Positions 10,961 through 23,400 of a stretch of 64,000 nt of DNA are shown here, one piece after another. The translations under genes and the position numbers were made by a program. Below the pieces are notes generated by a model. The model worked only from the letters and a program-made list of their open reading frames with translations. It did not search any database and was not told where the DNA came from. Where the stretch lies: NCBI GenBank assembly GCA_963922205.1, contig CAWUHX010000360.1, positions 186,001-250,000 on the forward strand, read 5' to 3'. Position 1 is the stretch's first letter. Each line of letters starts with the position of its first letter. The stretch comes from Romanomermis culicivorax. Taxonomy: Eukaryota > Nematoda > Enoplea > Mermithida > Mermithidae.

Positions 10961-12459
10961 ACTCAGGGTTTTCTCTTTTATTCTTCTTCCACATCTCTCA
11001 CTCAGCAAGGGTGGTTTAATCATTAACAGTACCTTGTTTCACTTTTCTGTAATTCGCATAAATATGAAACGACGCCATTAGAAATTTTCTCTGCCCTACT
11101 TGAAATGAATTATGTAATTCTTGACACGTCGGGATTTGAGTTGAATTTCACTATAAAATCAGCTTGCTGTAGACAACGTTGCCAACGGCCGGATTTTTTC
11201 CCGAAATGCGTTTTTTTAGTTTTAGGTAACGTCTGACGGGGTCTTGGTCGGGGTTTTTTATTTGCTTTGAGGTTTGTTTGCGGTTTAGTTTAATATCGAT
11301 TGATGATGGTGAAATATCTCAAACTTTTTAGGGTGTTTCGCGTCGGTAATGATTTTACTGATCATTTGCTATAGTCCAGCTCAGGCGCAGCCGTTAGCAT
11401 GTCTGCTTCACTTAATAATTAACATTTAATAGTTGTCACCAACTGCTAAGAATGTCTCATCTCTTTGTTTAATCTATGGTCTTTGATTTTACATCTTTGC
11501 ATTTGACGAAAATCAAGATTTTCTCGTGAATTATTCTGCATTTGGCACATGACTAAAGCAGTTTGGGACGGTAGAGGAAGTTCTAACTTGTTGGACAATC
11601 CAAATTATTGGCTACTAATGTTATTTTGGAATTTTAGTTGTACGCTTTCAATATGATTCATACATTTTGTCCTAGTATATAAATTGATTAAATTGACTGC
11701 AAAATTGGACCATTTACCCAAAAAAATAAATGTTGACAAGATTCATTTTCCAGCGTTCTAATATTAAAATCTGTAAAATATATGGCGCCTGTGCCGAATT
11801 GAGCATTTTTGACTTCAAGTTGATTTTCTACCTAATTAGTTGCTTGAAAAGATCATCTCATGGTTCAAGTCTAAACATCATTCTAGACTGAAATTTTAAA
11901 GCTTAAATCATGAAACAAGTCCTGGAAGATACATTTTAGAACGTTTTAGAGCATGGAAATCTAAAAACTTTCCCGTCCCAAGCGCCGGAAGCAAGGATGA
12001 ATCATAAACAGTTCATAATTTTTCACTTTGGCATCACAAAGATGCCAGCAGTGTAATTTCTAGGCAATTTAGGATTTTTTGTTCAATTTTTTGCCTCTTT
12101 GTTATCAATAGTTTTTGCTATATTGTTATTATTATCTGACCGAAAACTCGAAAATTTTGTTCGTCTTCATTTTTGTATCATTGATCCGATTCTGAAGTCT
12201 TTTTGTTCTATTCTAGAAAATATCTTTCATTTACTTGTATAAATAAATTCTGTTTACTGTAATTTAACTTCTCAGCGGGTCCTTTTTCCGGACACATTCG
12301 GTAGCTTTTATCTCCTCTGATTTAATTATTGTTTCTTGTTTCCGGAAAAGCAAAATAATTCTTCGGTAAGAAAACAATAAACGCCCGCCAAAATTCTTTT
12401 TTCTCAATTTGTTGATAATTTCTACAGTCAACCCGAGAAAAAAGGTGTAAGTATTCACG

Positions 12460-12542
12460 TGGATTTTTAGACTGAACGTTTGAAGCTGTTTACGATCCAT
12501 TCCGTTCCGTTACGTCGGAAAAGGCAAGCATAAATGGCCCTT
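12460..12542 (-). mobile_element. MITE family 2, terminal fragment
   Basis: GACTGAACGTTTGAAGCTG, CCATTCCGTTCCGTTACG and GGCAAGCATAAATGGCCC match one end of the elements at 6234-6667. Only this end is present. Confidence 0.55.
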
Positions 12543-13079
12543 GAAACAAGCAATAGGCACAAAAGTGTGAAAATCGGGTGGCATGTCAGAAAATGACAAT
12601 TTCTGAAACTAGCCGATCAAAGGCGTTGCTCTTCCTTCTATGTTTATATATACGGGAACCCTTCAAAGTAGATTTATGAGGTCAAAGCTTAATGGCGGAG
12701 GTCGTCCTTGGTTTTCACGGAGGATGGCCGAGGAGGGAGGTGATTTTTTAACGGGAATCCGAGAAACATATTTTTTAATAGAAATTTTATTTTTCGAGAT
12801 TTTTCAGAAAAACGTCGACATTCAAAATTGTTAACTTTCATGAAGGGTCGTCAGCATAGCATTTATAGAAGCGTCATCGAAAATTTTTTCTTTTGATTCA
12901 GAATGCACTTTACCAGAAGTAATAATGTAACAATAAGTCGTGTCTATGCAATAGTAAACCATAACATGTGCTATTGGGTAATTCGGTTATTCTTTTCCTA
13001 CTGTGGCTATATCCATAACACCTCTTGGATTTGAAGGAGAAGTCTGCACATGCTATTGTCATTACTCGTCGAACTAGAT

Positions 13080-13305
13080 TTTCTATTATGAAATGTTTAT
13101 AAATTTGAAAATGACAAATAATTGAGCTTTCCTCCGAAACGTTCACACAAAGCTTCTACTCGTACCATACAGATTTTTACTCAGAAAAGTGTAAAAGTTA
13201 GTAGTTAAATAGTTGCTTAAAATCATACGATGCAAAATAAAATCGTCAAACATAAAATAATACTTCATTTTCTGTTTTATTTTTTAGAAGCATTTGAAGA
13301 AAAGC
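13080..13305 (-). mobile_element. MITE family 1, decayed copy
   Basis: Left TATTATGAAATGTTTATAAATT, an internal GACAAATAATTGAG block, TTTTTACTCAGAAAAG, and right TTTTAGAAGCATTTGAAGAA. Both ends are recognisable, but the outermost AGTCTG is worn away. Confidence 0.5.
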
Positions 13306-13790
13306 AGGTGAAAATTTCAATGCGGAAATAAAGAATCATAATTTTGTTTCTTGATAAAAAATTAATTAATCTTGGAAATTACTATCAAATTCGATACGTT
13401 AATGTGTGAAAGCAATGCAGCAGAAAACATTGGAGGTGTTCGCCTACAGCAATGAAACATTTTCTAGGAACGTCAAATACCAGAGGCAGCAGCTGTAAAA
13501 AAAGAAAAATATATCGAATTTATGCCTGTAGGATCATCGAAATCTCTTATGTCAAAAAAAAGAAACAAAATTTATGAGTTGCTTGTGATATTAGTATCTA
13601 TACCCATTTTGTGTAGCCTCGCGGTACATAATTGGCCGTTGACATTCTGTCCTCTTTCTCTCTCGTGTTAGGGTCTGACTAAAATATGTATAACATTGAA
13701 CTTTAAATTATAGGTAAAAACTTTCTCATTAGTGTTCTTATTGCGCTAATTAGCATCGTGGCTAACTAATTTGTCCCTTGTCGAAACAAT

Positions 13791-14717
13791 ATGACCGATA
13801 CGACACCTCTGGCGTCCAAAATTTTACAACCAATAAATTTGTTTACTAGTCTACTATCGATAATAGGCAACAGTTTACTAGTCTATTTATTTATTACTAA
13901 AAATTCTGGTGTCAAAATTTCCGCTTTTCAAAAGGCTCAAATTATTGGCGAATTCAGTTTCGGTTGGGCTTTTTTGATCGAAACTTGCAATTATTTACGA
14001 ATCCAATTTTTGAACGGCTGGTATTCGACTTTTTTCTGTTTATCAATTTCGCTTCCGAAATATTCTTCAGCTTATTTTTCTATGTTCCTGACTCTAACTT
14101 TATCTTTCGAACGTTATTGTTCTTTCGTAAGACCGTTGAAAACGAAGAAATTGATGAAAAATAGTCGTTTCGTTCAATTGGCGATTCTGATCGAATTGAT
14201 TTTATCGATTTCTTACGCCAGTTTAGGTTATGTAGGTGTGGATTATCGTGACAAACCTTGTTCCTGCACCCCGTCTTATATTAGAATCAAAATTTTGAAA
14301 CCGATGTTCTCGTACTTCATATTGGTAGTCGGGACGCTAATTTGCATAATTTACATGCTAATTCTATTCCAAATCGGTCGAAAACGTCGAAAATCCAAAA
14401 TTTGGAGTCAAAGGATAAAACTAGACAAAGATCTAAAAGCGTCGAAAGTCGTCCTATCCACTATAGTCGCTTCTTTACTATTTCATTCGTTGCCAAATTT
14501 CGTTTTACTTTTGCTGTGCACGTTCGGAATCTTGGAATCCAAAGACCTTGGTTCCTACGTTTCGTGCTTTTCGTCGGTTTTTTGCGCGTTCAATTTTCCG
14601 ATCTATTTATGGAATGATCAACATTTGCTGACCTATTTGCGGGGTCGAGTACGGCCGGCGGCCGAGAAAACTGCCGAACCTTCGGCCATCGGTAAAGACA
14701 TGATAGAAACTAGTTAG
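13791..14717 (+). CDS. Seven-transmembrane receptor (rhodopsin-like chemoreceptor type)
   Basis: One uninterrupted 308-residue frame. Hydropathy by eye gives seven membrane segments (about 15-36, 50-70, 82-106, 126-148, 170-195, 219-243 and 254-276). GPCR hallmarks are GNSL in TM1 (26-29), Cys83 before TM3 with Cys157/159 in the second extracellular loop for a disulfide, ERY at 107-109 in place of DRY, and NFPIY at 268-272 in place of NPxxY. Intracellular loop 3 is short and basic (GRKRRKSK). It should sit in the plasma membrane and couple to a G protein; the ligand is unknown. Intronless, divergent receptors of this size are typical of nematode chemoreceptor families, but the NFPIY variant prevents a firm subfamily call. 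No signal peptide precedes TM1. An AATAAA follows the stop by about 200 nt. The next recognised gene is about 5.7 kb away. Confidence 0.82.
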   Translation: MTDTTPLASKILQPINLFTSLLSIIGNSLLVYLFITKNSGVKISAFQKAQIIGEFSFGWAFLIETCNYLRIQFLNGWYSTFFCLSISLPKYSSAYFSMFLTLTLSFERYCSFVRPLKTKKLMKNSRFVQLAILIELILSISYASLGYVGVDYRDKPCSCTPSYIRIKILKPMFSYFILVVGTLICIIYMLILFQIGRKRRKSKIWSQRIKLDKDLKASKVVLSTIVASLLFHSLPNFVLLLLCTFGILESKDLGSYVSCFSSVFCAFNFPIYLWNDQHLLTYLRGRVRPAAEKTAEPSAIGKDMIETS

Positions 14718-14913
14718 AAGTTGTGTGTTGAAAAAGAACCGTTTTTTGATGATGATAAATTCCGATCTAGCACAATGTCAAAAGTAGTAATATTCGAAGA
14801 TACATGGTTTTCCATTCAAAAATCCACGACTTCCTTTCTGGATGATCAAAACATAATCAGGGGTGGAATTCCCGGGTGAAACGCGAAGAACATCGACTGT
14901 ACTGATTTTTCTG

Positions 14914-14919
14914 AATAAA
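14914..14919 (+). promoter_or_regulatory. Polyadenylation signal of the receptor gene
   Basis: AATAAA in CTGAATAAAACTTG, about 200 nt beyond the receptor stop codon and just before a MITE. Confidence 0.45.
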
Positions 14920-14965
14920 ACTTGGAATCAGAAAAGATGATTTTGGCAGAGAAAAAGCAACTAAA

Positions 14966-15207
14966 TAGTCTGTTTTTTTACAAAGTGCTTACAAGTTGCA
15001 AAGGGACAAAAATTAGTGTTTTCATAAGAATTTTTTAAACGAAGTTTCACTGCAGGATTTTTCGCACAGAAATTTTAAAGGTCAGAGAAGTTTGCTCACG
15101 AATTGAAAATCCTGACTGAAATACGATTTAGCAGAAAATGATAAAAGTATGAAGTATGGTATTTCATTTTCAATTTTATTTGCAAAAACTTCAAGAAAAG
15201 CAATCTA
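14966..15207 (-). mobile_element. MITE family 1, near-complete copy
   Basis: TAGTCTGTTTTTTTACAAAG at the left, TTTCACTGCAGGATTTTTC and GCTCACGAATTGAAAATCC inside, and AACTTCAAGAAAAGCAATC at the right. It is followed within two bases by a second copy, so the two form a tandem pair. Confidence 0.6.
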
Positions 15208-15208
15208 T

Positions 15209-15415
15209 GTAGTCCATTTTTTTAAAATTCTTCCATTCTGGAAAAAGACCAAAAATTCCGTTTTCGTCAAAATTCTCAACGCAAGCGAGAATATTTCGAG
15301 TATCTACACAAATTACCAGCCCTACGTGACATTCGGTTTATCAGAAAATAGAAAAATATGAGATAGTGCTTGCATTCCTGTTTTAATCCTTAGAAGCTTT
15401 CAAAGAAAAACAGAG
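15209..15415 (-). mobile_element. MITE family 1, second of a tandem pair
   Basis: Left TAGTCCATTTTTTTAAAATTC, internal CCCTACGTGACATTCGGTTT and TAGTGCTTGCATTCC, right TTAGAAGCTTTCAAAGAAAA followed by CAGAG. It has the same orientation as its neighbour. Confidence 0.55.
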
Positions 15416-17569
15416 TATTTCATTCGCGGACATTTTTCGGAGCTTGATTGCAGTAGATTTGGCTTCTTACAACTTGAGAAAAGAATATTCATGTGCATTG
15501 CAGGTTTTTCATCTGCAAGAGTATTTCACTTTTTAAAGTCTCGTTTTATGCCGAATGGACTATAGACCAAGCCAAGCAGATAGATTAAGCATATCTAATG
15601 TAATGTCAGGACGAATAGGACTACTCTTCTGAATCAGATCTAAAGAGTTGAAAGGTTGATAAAATCCAATGTGCAAATTTTTTTTTGTTCTTTCGCAGTA
15701 GCTTCACATTGAATTGCCTATATGCCACAACTATCAGTCCATGCATCATGTCTCCATAAGTTTTTGCAAAAAGTAGTGCATCTCGTAATCTTATTACAAA
15801 ATCTGTAGCGATATTTTTCTATCAAGTTAGAATGTGTTTTTGTAATGAATATATAAAATGAATTCGAAAAAACAAATGAAGAATTTTCCGCACTTTGGCT
15901 CTTACGAACAAAAGTTCGGGAAAAAGTACTGAACAAATGCATTTTCCTGCGTTTTAGATACCGAAAATATCGAATAAGGCGATTTAAGAAATCCTAAGTT
16001 AATCTAAACTATTTTAGCCGTGCTTCTGAGAATTGAATGCTGTAAATACACACTAATCTGACCTTAAAGCTTGGTTCAACTAATTTGAAGAACATATGGA
16101 ATTTTCATATTTCATTTTTGTTGAAATCGTAAAACTTTTGAAAAAATGAAGCTATTGTGTTTAGAACATTAGGTTGACTCAAGTTGGCGTCACTGGCAGT
16201 TCTGTAATATGAACGGTTTGTTATAATTTCACATGTAAACGATAAGCCATCTTACGGCTACCATATAAATTCATAGTATGAACACTCTGAAAGTCAATCA
16301 GTTTTTAAGCCATCTTACAAAACCATTCCTTACTCAATTAACGATCAATCAATCACGGTTCGCAAAATTATGTTTTTGGACAGATAAAAACGTGGTTTTT
16401 TGATACACATTTTGCTAAGCATAATTATTCCTGCTCGCCTTAGTGTACTTCTGGATATAGACGGCATCCAGTTTTGACTTGTTTTTTAGTTCCAAGTAGA
16501 AGAATTCACATCCCAATTCTCCAAAACGACATGCAGTTTGCGTTTCTGTTTTGAATGAATATCACTGATTAGTGAAGAAAACTTTGACTTTTCTTTGTCT
16601 CTTTTTCTAGCTGCTCGCTCGACCAGTAAAGTATTTACCACATCACAGTCGGAGAAGAAAACGAAACTCAGCAAGGCAAAGTGATTTTTTTCTTATTAGA
16701 AAGTTGATCATGTTGGTTCAAGAGTGATATTACACGATTTTCTAATCATGTGTGGTGATAAAATTCATTCACACGCCACGCGTTATACTACTTAATTCAT
16801 TAGATAAATTGAACCTGCAGCATTGTCATTTTAAAGTTACTCAACATTAGAGTTCGAAATGTGATGTATGCCTTTTTGCAACGTTCTACATTAAACTCAA
16901 ATTGCCAATGGAGCTTTCAAAACAACGCAGGAAAGCGAATTTACAAAATCATTAATGACAATACTGAATCAGTTTCTGTGCTTGAGAAGCAGAGAAAGGT
17001 GGCAAAAACACATAAAACTATTGGATAAACATTCTGGAGAGGATCAGAGAAACGTTGAAACTCACAAAAATATTTAACTACTCACAGAAAATTATTGAGT
17101 CAAAAATCGGTGGTGCAGTGAAGAATGCTTGTAAGGATCAACGAATGACCCATAAACATGACAAAGTGGTAAATACAATAGAGCTTTGGACACCTTCAAA
17201 GCTCGGTCCTGATCAATTCCTCAGAGCAGCTACTATGCCCAGTTCTGGCGCTAACAACTCGACGACGGTCAGGTGCATAGCTCGAACTATATCAACCGAA
17301 AGCTGAGAGATTCAGCGATGACCAATTCACAAGACGAAACATGACTTCTACGGGTTTGTCCCTATCGACTGATTTCGACATCGACACGTGATCATTAACT
17401 TTACGTTTTGGAATCTCTACTCAGCAGATTAATAATATTAAATATGATTAAGTAAACAAAGAAGATATTTTGTACATAATACATTCCACATCTTTAAATA
17501 CAATTTTTAAAGTTCCAGCACATATCTTCTTACATGAATATTCAATGACGCTTGGCTGTCAGTTTATGT
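15416..17569. other. Intergenic region left of the first serpin segment
   Basis: No gene is supported. Several 60-80-codon frames occur on both strands (for example near 15718-15942 and 17055-17306), but they show no domain, splice or codon signal I recognise. Confidence 0.45.
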
Positions 17570-18375
17570 AATGGAAGCTAGAGAAAAAATGGAGCATGAA
17601 ATGAAAAAGAAATCCTACACACAAGAGACTTTGATAAAAAGGTTAAAGGTCACCAGTAACGGCTTCAGGCAGCAGCATTAAAGATTTCGTACCTCCCTCA
17701 GTTCTGGTCTGAAAACACTGTAAACGTATTAATAGGCGTACCTGTCATTTACCTTCCAACTATATCTAAATTTTTATAGTAGGAATATTACAGTCGGTCA
17801 CATCAGAATTTCATACCGCTCACGATTATCATACGAAATTATTCACTGAGAACATTGCTATTGGTTTCACTTCTATATGCAGATGAAAAATTTTACGATT
17901 TGAACATATTTATTGTTTTGCAGCAAAAGTATTCAAATGTTCAGCCGACATTATCATTCGCTTTCAGAAATGTAACTACTGTTGCGAATATCTCGGAAAT
18001 AAGTCTGAACGATGCAAAAACGCAAATATGAAAGGGTGAGAGGAAAACATAGGTTTCATTGTACAGCAGAAGCTGTAATTTTTGTAGCAAAAGAGAGATC
18101 GGCTCACCATGCAGGATTTTATTTTGATAATAATCTTCTTGCGTTACTGTAGCTCATTTAGTAAAAATGGGAGAAGAGTCCAAATAAGAGTCTTTAACTT
18201 TCATGTGTAGAAAAAACGTTGATATTTCGAGGATAGTTTTTTGTTAAATATGATTTTCGTATAGTCCAAATGAAAGTAAATCACTTTTAATACTATGATG
18301 GGAGGTTTGCTTTTTTCACTTTATTGCCATGAAAGTTGTCGGGCAAAAGTGCTATGTTTATACTTTGCGTGCAAA

Positions 18376-18411
18376 GCCTAAGCCTAAGCCTAAGCCTAAG
18401 CCTAAGCCTAA
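18376..18411 (-). repeat. Interstitial telomeric repeat, (TTAGGC)6
   Basis: Six uninterrupted GCCTAA units on the plus strand, which is TTAGGC on the minus strand, the telomere repeat of nematodes. It lies in copy 1 of the serpin segment, roughly 65 bp before a MITE. The corresponding part of copy 2 (about 40965-41022) is about 200 bp shorter and lacks it. Confidence 0.85.
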
Positions 18412-18475
18412 ATATCACGAAAATATGTAATCACAGCTAGAAAAAAATGTATAGTGGTTTTTTTCGGAAACCCTG

Positions 18476-18727
18476 TAGTTTGTTTTCATGAAGAGCTTTT
18501 AAATTACAAAACGATAAAAATCAATACTGTCGTCAAAATCGTTCCCAAAAAGCTTTTACAGTAGGACTTTTTGTCATTCAAAAAGTTGTTGTAAGTTTAT
18601 TGAGTTTGCTCACCAATTTTCAGTCCTCCGTGGCATGTGGTTTATAGAAGAAAATCGTAAAAATATGAAATATTACTTGCTTTCCAACTTTATAATTTAG
18701 AAGCCTTTCGGGAAAAACAGACTATAA
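18476..18727 (-). mobile_element. MITE family 1, near-complete copy
   Basis: TAGTTTGTTTTCATGAAGAGC at the left, ACTGTCGTCAAAATCG and TTTTACAGTAGGACTTTTT inside, and GAAAAACAGACTATA at the right. Its equivalent in segment copy 2 is at 41023-41252, so it was present before the duplication. Confidence 0.75.
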
Positions 18728-20254
18728 TTATATTACATGATGACGACAATATATTGTTAAATTTATCTATTTTTTTCCTGAAATTTCTACATTGCTGTCT
18801 TTCTGTACAGAATATGTTTTTGGGCCTTGGCGCAGACATGAATCACATTACGATGACATGTCAGGCCGTGTCATCGCGGAAATGGGCTTTCGGAATACGA
18901 AACCATTGACAAACAGAAATCACAGAAGGCTCCATGTTTCGTGTGAATTACCATATTTCTGACAGGAATGTTTGACACATAATTATTCAGCACAAACGGA
19001 GATCGTTTCGTCACTTGTCACTACGCCACAGTTGGAAGCCTTCATTACAGTGTGATTTTTGGAACATTTTTAGGACTGTTGTTTCCACAGAGCACAGTGC
19101 CTACCCATTATTTCGCAGCGGTTCGTATCATTATTTCTGCATAGTAAAGCCCTTTCTATACTCCTAAATCCTATAGCATAGTGACCATCGTGGAAGGGGG
19201 TTTGGGGTATTGAACCCTAGCAGATTCTTTCAGATTCCTGGAAGATTTGACCCCTCAACAATGATTGAGAAGGTGAGGAAGGAAAATGAGCAACAGACCA
19301 GAGAAAGTCGTCATAAGAATGAAAATGATGCTGTAGTTGAACGATCTTTCTAAACGATGCGTGCTTGATTCCAAAATAGTAACATTAAAACTTTAAAAAG
19401 TGCTGTCGAAGCAAATAATTTCACCTATTTGACTGATATAGGTTGAAGAACTAGGTGCTTGGATGTTTGAAGACCTTTTTTCGTTATCACGAACGAAAAA
19501 AAGTTCTATCCTGCGCCCTGTACTGGCTGACCTCCGGCAGAATTTCTATTCAGTGAAAACATGATAGTGACATGAAAACAAGACCTGGCTTAAACACTTT
19601 ACGACGCTTGCTCAGGAAAAATTTTCCCACATGGCACCATATTCTATTCATCTCGAAATGATTGATGAAGCGAAGTCTCATTGAAAATCTTATTTAAAAA
19701 TTAAGGAAGGCCCGTTAACCCTATTCAATGAAGTTTCCCTTGATGACGTAAACTCTTTGAGGATCATATTTTTCAATTATTTCAAGACTACTGATTTCCT
19801 AACCTCCATAGTTTGTTTTTTATAAAATGCCCAGGTTCTCATCACACTGGATTTAAACAGAGGATAGTCGCTACTTTTTCCTGTTCCCAAAAACAAAATG
19901 AAGCACACACATTCATGTCTTATTTAGAATCTGTAAATCTCCTTGAAAATTAACTCTTGCACGTTGCTTTTTATTGGCAATCCTGCGATTTATTCTTGCA
20001 GGCGACAATTTATTCTCGCAATTTCTTAACCTGGAGCATTTCTTAAAAAGGAAGGTAGCAGTAGAATTTTTTCTGTCATTTGGAGTGTCACCTACCGGCA
20101 CTGCTAAATGGGAGCTTCATCGAACTATTCATTGATGCTGCCGATAGTTTGGACAGGCTGAACTAAATCGTAGAAATATTTTTTCGTGTTCGTCCGCATA
20201 AAACCGACGTTGACGTCGAGAATGCTGTCGCAGCTTGAATTTCAACTTTCGGGA

Positions 20255-20288
20255 TATAAATCTCCTAAATAATGGTGTGAAATCAGTC
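20255..20288 (+). promoter_or_regulatory. Core promoter of serpin gene 1 (TATA box and initiator)
   Basis: TATAAA at 20255-20260 is followed by TCAGTC at 20283-20288, an initiator-like motif whose A lies 30 nt after the first T of the TATA box, the canonical spacing. The arrangement is repeated before serpin gene 2. Predicted transcription starts near 20285, giving a 5' UTR of about 200 nt. This is a sequence-based prediction. Confidence 0.55.
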
Positions 20289-20481
20289 TATCTGTATGAC
20301 ACACGATGAGTTGTTCACAAATAAGTACCATGAGCGTCAAATAAGTCCACGAGCGTTTGTTTCTCCCTTTCATGGAATCAGGTTGCAGGCTGACGAAAGG
20401 TTGCACAAAACCACGTGCGACCTCAGGGCCAACATCAACGTATCTCTTGCCTTTGCTTGCCAGAAACAGTGTTCATTTCAG

Positions 20482-23400
20482 ATGGAGTATTTCGCTTTGA
20501 TTTTTTCCATTGTGTTTTGGTCATTGATTACCGCCAAAAGACGTATTGATAATTTCGATTTGACGACCCGCCTATACAAAAGCGTCAACGCTGAAAAAGA
20601 TTTCGTAATTGCAGTGGCCGCTGTTGAACAGGCGTTATGCGAAATATACGCTGCTGCTGGTGATAAAAGTTTAACCAGAAATCAAATTAGTAGCCTTGGT
20701 TTCAGTAATCGTAGCTCAAATTACGTGGAACTACATGCGAAAATACTGAAAAAATTGCCTCAATCAGTTGGTGGACTGAAATTTGGGGTCATAATAGCCT
20801 TGGACAGAAAGTACGACATGTCTTCATGGTATAAGCGCTTCCTAGGAACATATTTTCAGCAGCAAATACGTTCACCAGTTATTAGGGTAAGTAGAACATC
20901 AAGATTTTGATTAGGGTAAAACTCGGAACCAAGTTGTGCTAGATCAAGATCCAGCATGTTATCTAATGGGTAGAAAATGAAGCCAGTATCTGCTGGATGC
21001 CATGATTTTTAGGGGAATCCATTAAATCCTAAAATCCGGTTTCATCAGAGACTAAAGCTCCAGCTGAGTTAATGCTCAAGCTGTAGCTTAACTCTTTATG
21101 TTATACCATTGCCGTTAAGATGCAATTAGGAAGGTTAATAAAACGATAGATCTTTTGTTTCTACTACTTTCAATTCCTTTGAAATGGCATGTGCTGCAGT
21201 TCAATCACAAAATCATTAGTATAAATTCCTAATAATTTAGACCCAATTATATGATATAACTTATTGATAGTGACTTGAACAACTAATTAGTATTTAAAGA
21301 TTGAGAAACTGTCCAAATATTCATATAAATGCAATTGTTCGCTGGACGAAAAATCATTGTATGAGCGTAATTGCAGAATTTTTTTTTGATGAATTTTTGG
21401 TCTGGAAAAGTTAATTCAGGCAAAGGAAACCAGTAAACTTCGAGTATACATCCCAAAAGTTCTTTCATCAATAGAATACAGTCTCATATATACGAAAATT
21501 GGTTCAAATAAAACTTTTAACAAATAGATGGAGAAGAGGGAATCCCAAAAAGCTTTTATCCCGAAGAGAATGGCCTGGCAGCTCAATTCCGATATCACAT
21601 GCAATGCTGTAGTTAGACATAAGCGTGGCTGGAATGAACTCGCCCAGAGGGCTATTGACTTCGAATAAACCAGGTAAAATTTTTTTTGGTCTAGACATTG
21701 GTCGACCATCTTATTTGGAATTCAAAAACAGAGTGATGCTGGAAACCTGCTAATCGCTGACAGTTGTGATATGCATTGAGTTACGGCAAAAAAATGTTAC
21801 AATTTTCATCATAATTTGTCAAAAAAATCTTTTTACGTTACTCTATGCTGAGTGGACATCAATTGAGCTAGCTGTCCAAAATTTTGCCTTTTGTATTTTA
21901 ATTTCTCTTCCACTTGATGTATTAATTTACACTCATATGTTTATGTTTTATGCGCCTTCAAAGTTCAGTTTTCCCGATTTCTTGCACGACAAAATTTGTA
22001 GATTTTCTTGAGCTGCAGCTCAGGTTGTGGAGCCAGACCTGAAACTTCTCTCATGCGTAGCTCTCATTACGGTTTCGATCCCCATTTGAGGCATCCTGTG
22101 TACAATGTTTATTTATGGCAGCTTTACCTGTTGGCATAAATATTAGAGGAAATACTCCACATTTATCCATTTTCTGTAGTACATAATGTTAACTGATAAA
22201 ACTGTCATCAATGAATATTTCACACAGAACGTCTCAAATATGTTCCCTTTTTAGGTAAAACTTCGAATTGTTGTTTCCTTGTAGGGTGACTTTGCTCGCC
22301 AAGCGGATGAAACTCTTTCCAAAATCAATGACTACATCAGCGAGGCTACAGCTGGCCAGATCAGAAAGTTTTTGCCACCAGGCTTCATTAATCGCGATAC
22401 CGCTATCGTGATGGCCAATTCTGTGCTGATCAAGGCGAAGTGGCGGACGGGATTTCCTCTTATAAGACAAAAAACATTTCATAGTTTTAAAAATAAACAA
22501 TTCCCAGTCGATATGTTTATCGATATTTCAAAGGGAGAAAATTATTATTACGAGGACGAAAGAGTCGAATGCCTTAAATTGTCGACCGAATACGCCGGTG
22601 TCGGTATGTATATTCTTTTGCCCAAGAAAGCCGCGTCGATCCAAGAATTCAAAGTGTTCGGGCAGTCTAACTACATCCGAAACATAATATACAGGCCGGA
22701 CGGACTGACGAACAATACTTCTGACTACGTTTTATATGTAAGTTTCACCTCTAATACTGAACCCCAAATAGTTATGTCGATGTGATTTTATCGAATTGCC
22801 GTTCAAATATCCTGAATTATTATTCAATAGAAATATTGCAACTTCAAAGAAAAGGCTCTCTAAAATTAAAATTAAGAATTGTGTAGTAAGATCAATCACG
22901 AGAATTTCTGTTCATTTCGTTCAATTTTCACTGGTGATAATTGATGAAACATTATGCACCATGATGAATACAAAACCAATGAAAATTAATCAACTTTCAG
23001 ATATTGTATCGAAAAGCATACTGAATGTTAGCAAAGCTAGACGGTTACTATATGTAAGCAGGAATTTGAAGCAGTATTCCGAGGAGCACAATTACAGCAA
23101 CTTCAGCTTATAATGGTTTCTGTACCACAAGCTATCCCGTTATATCTGTCTGAAAGACATTGATAGAATAGTCATGAGAAATCATCCTGTTTTACAAAGA
23201 AACGAACCATACTCTGTTTTTCTCTGAATTCCGCCAAATAACGAAAGTCCAGCAAGCACTGTTTGATATTTACATGATTTTCTGCTAAGCCACATACCAG
23301 ATAGGACTGCAAAATAGTGAGCATACTCAAATATCACCTAACGATTTTCGGGCTACAAGATTCCATGGTATAAGCATGGTCAAAAAAACCATTTACACGT

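Larger units (their letters stand above)
8598..13790. other. Intergenic region between the SET gene and the receptor gene
   Basis: I find no supported gene here. It contains MITE family 1 copies and fragments (8975-9100, 9515-9668, 10532-10769, 13080-13305), a family 2 fragment (12460-12542) and a locally repetitive patch (10797-10960). The remaining open frames are short and look random in composition. Confidence 0.5.

Noticed and set aside
16486..16674. Minus-strand 62-codon Lys/Arg-rich frame
   Set aside because: No family resemblance and no gene context.
18376..18411. True chromosome end
   Set aside because: Only six units, embedded in unique sequence that continues on both sides and is paralogous to copy 2.
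20296..20481. N-terminal extension of serpin 1
   Set aside because: The same region in serpin 2 has an in-frame stop, and a signal peptide begins at 20482.
21283..21709. Minus-strand frames similar in both serpin introns (near 21283-21709 and 49036-49302)
   Set aside because: The similarity is explained by the segmental duplication; the two frames diverge in length and reading frame.
22796..23113. 105-codon frame in serpin 1 intron 2
   Set aside because: Flanked by good splice sites that skip it, and absent as a frame from the paralogue's intron.
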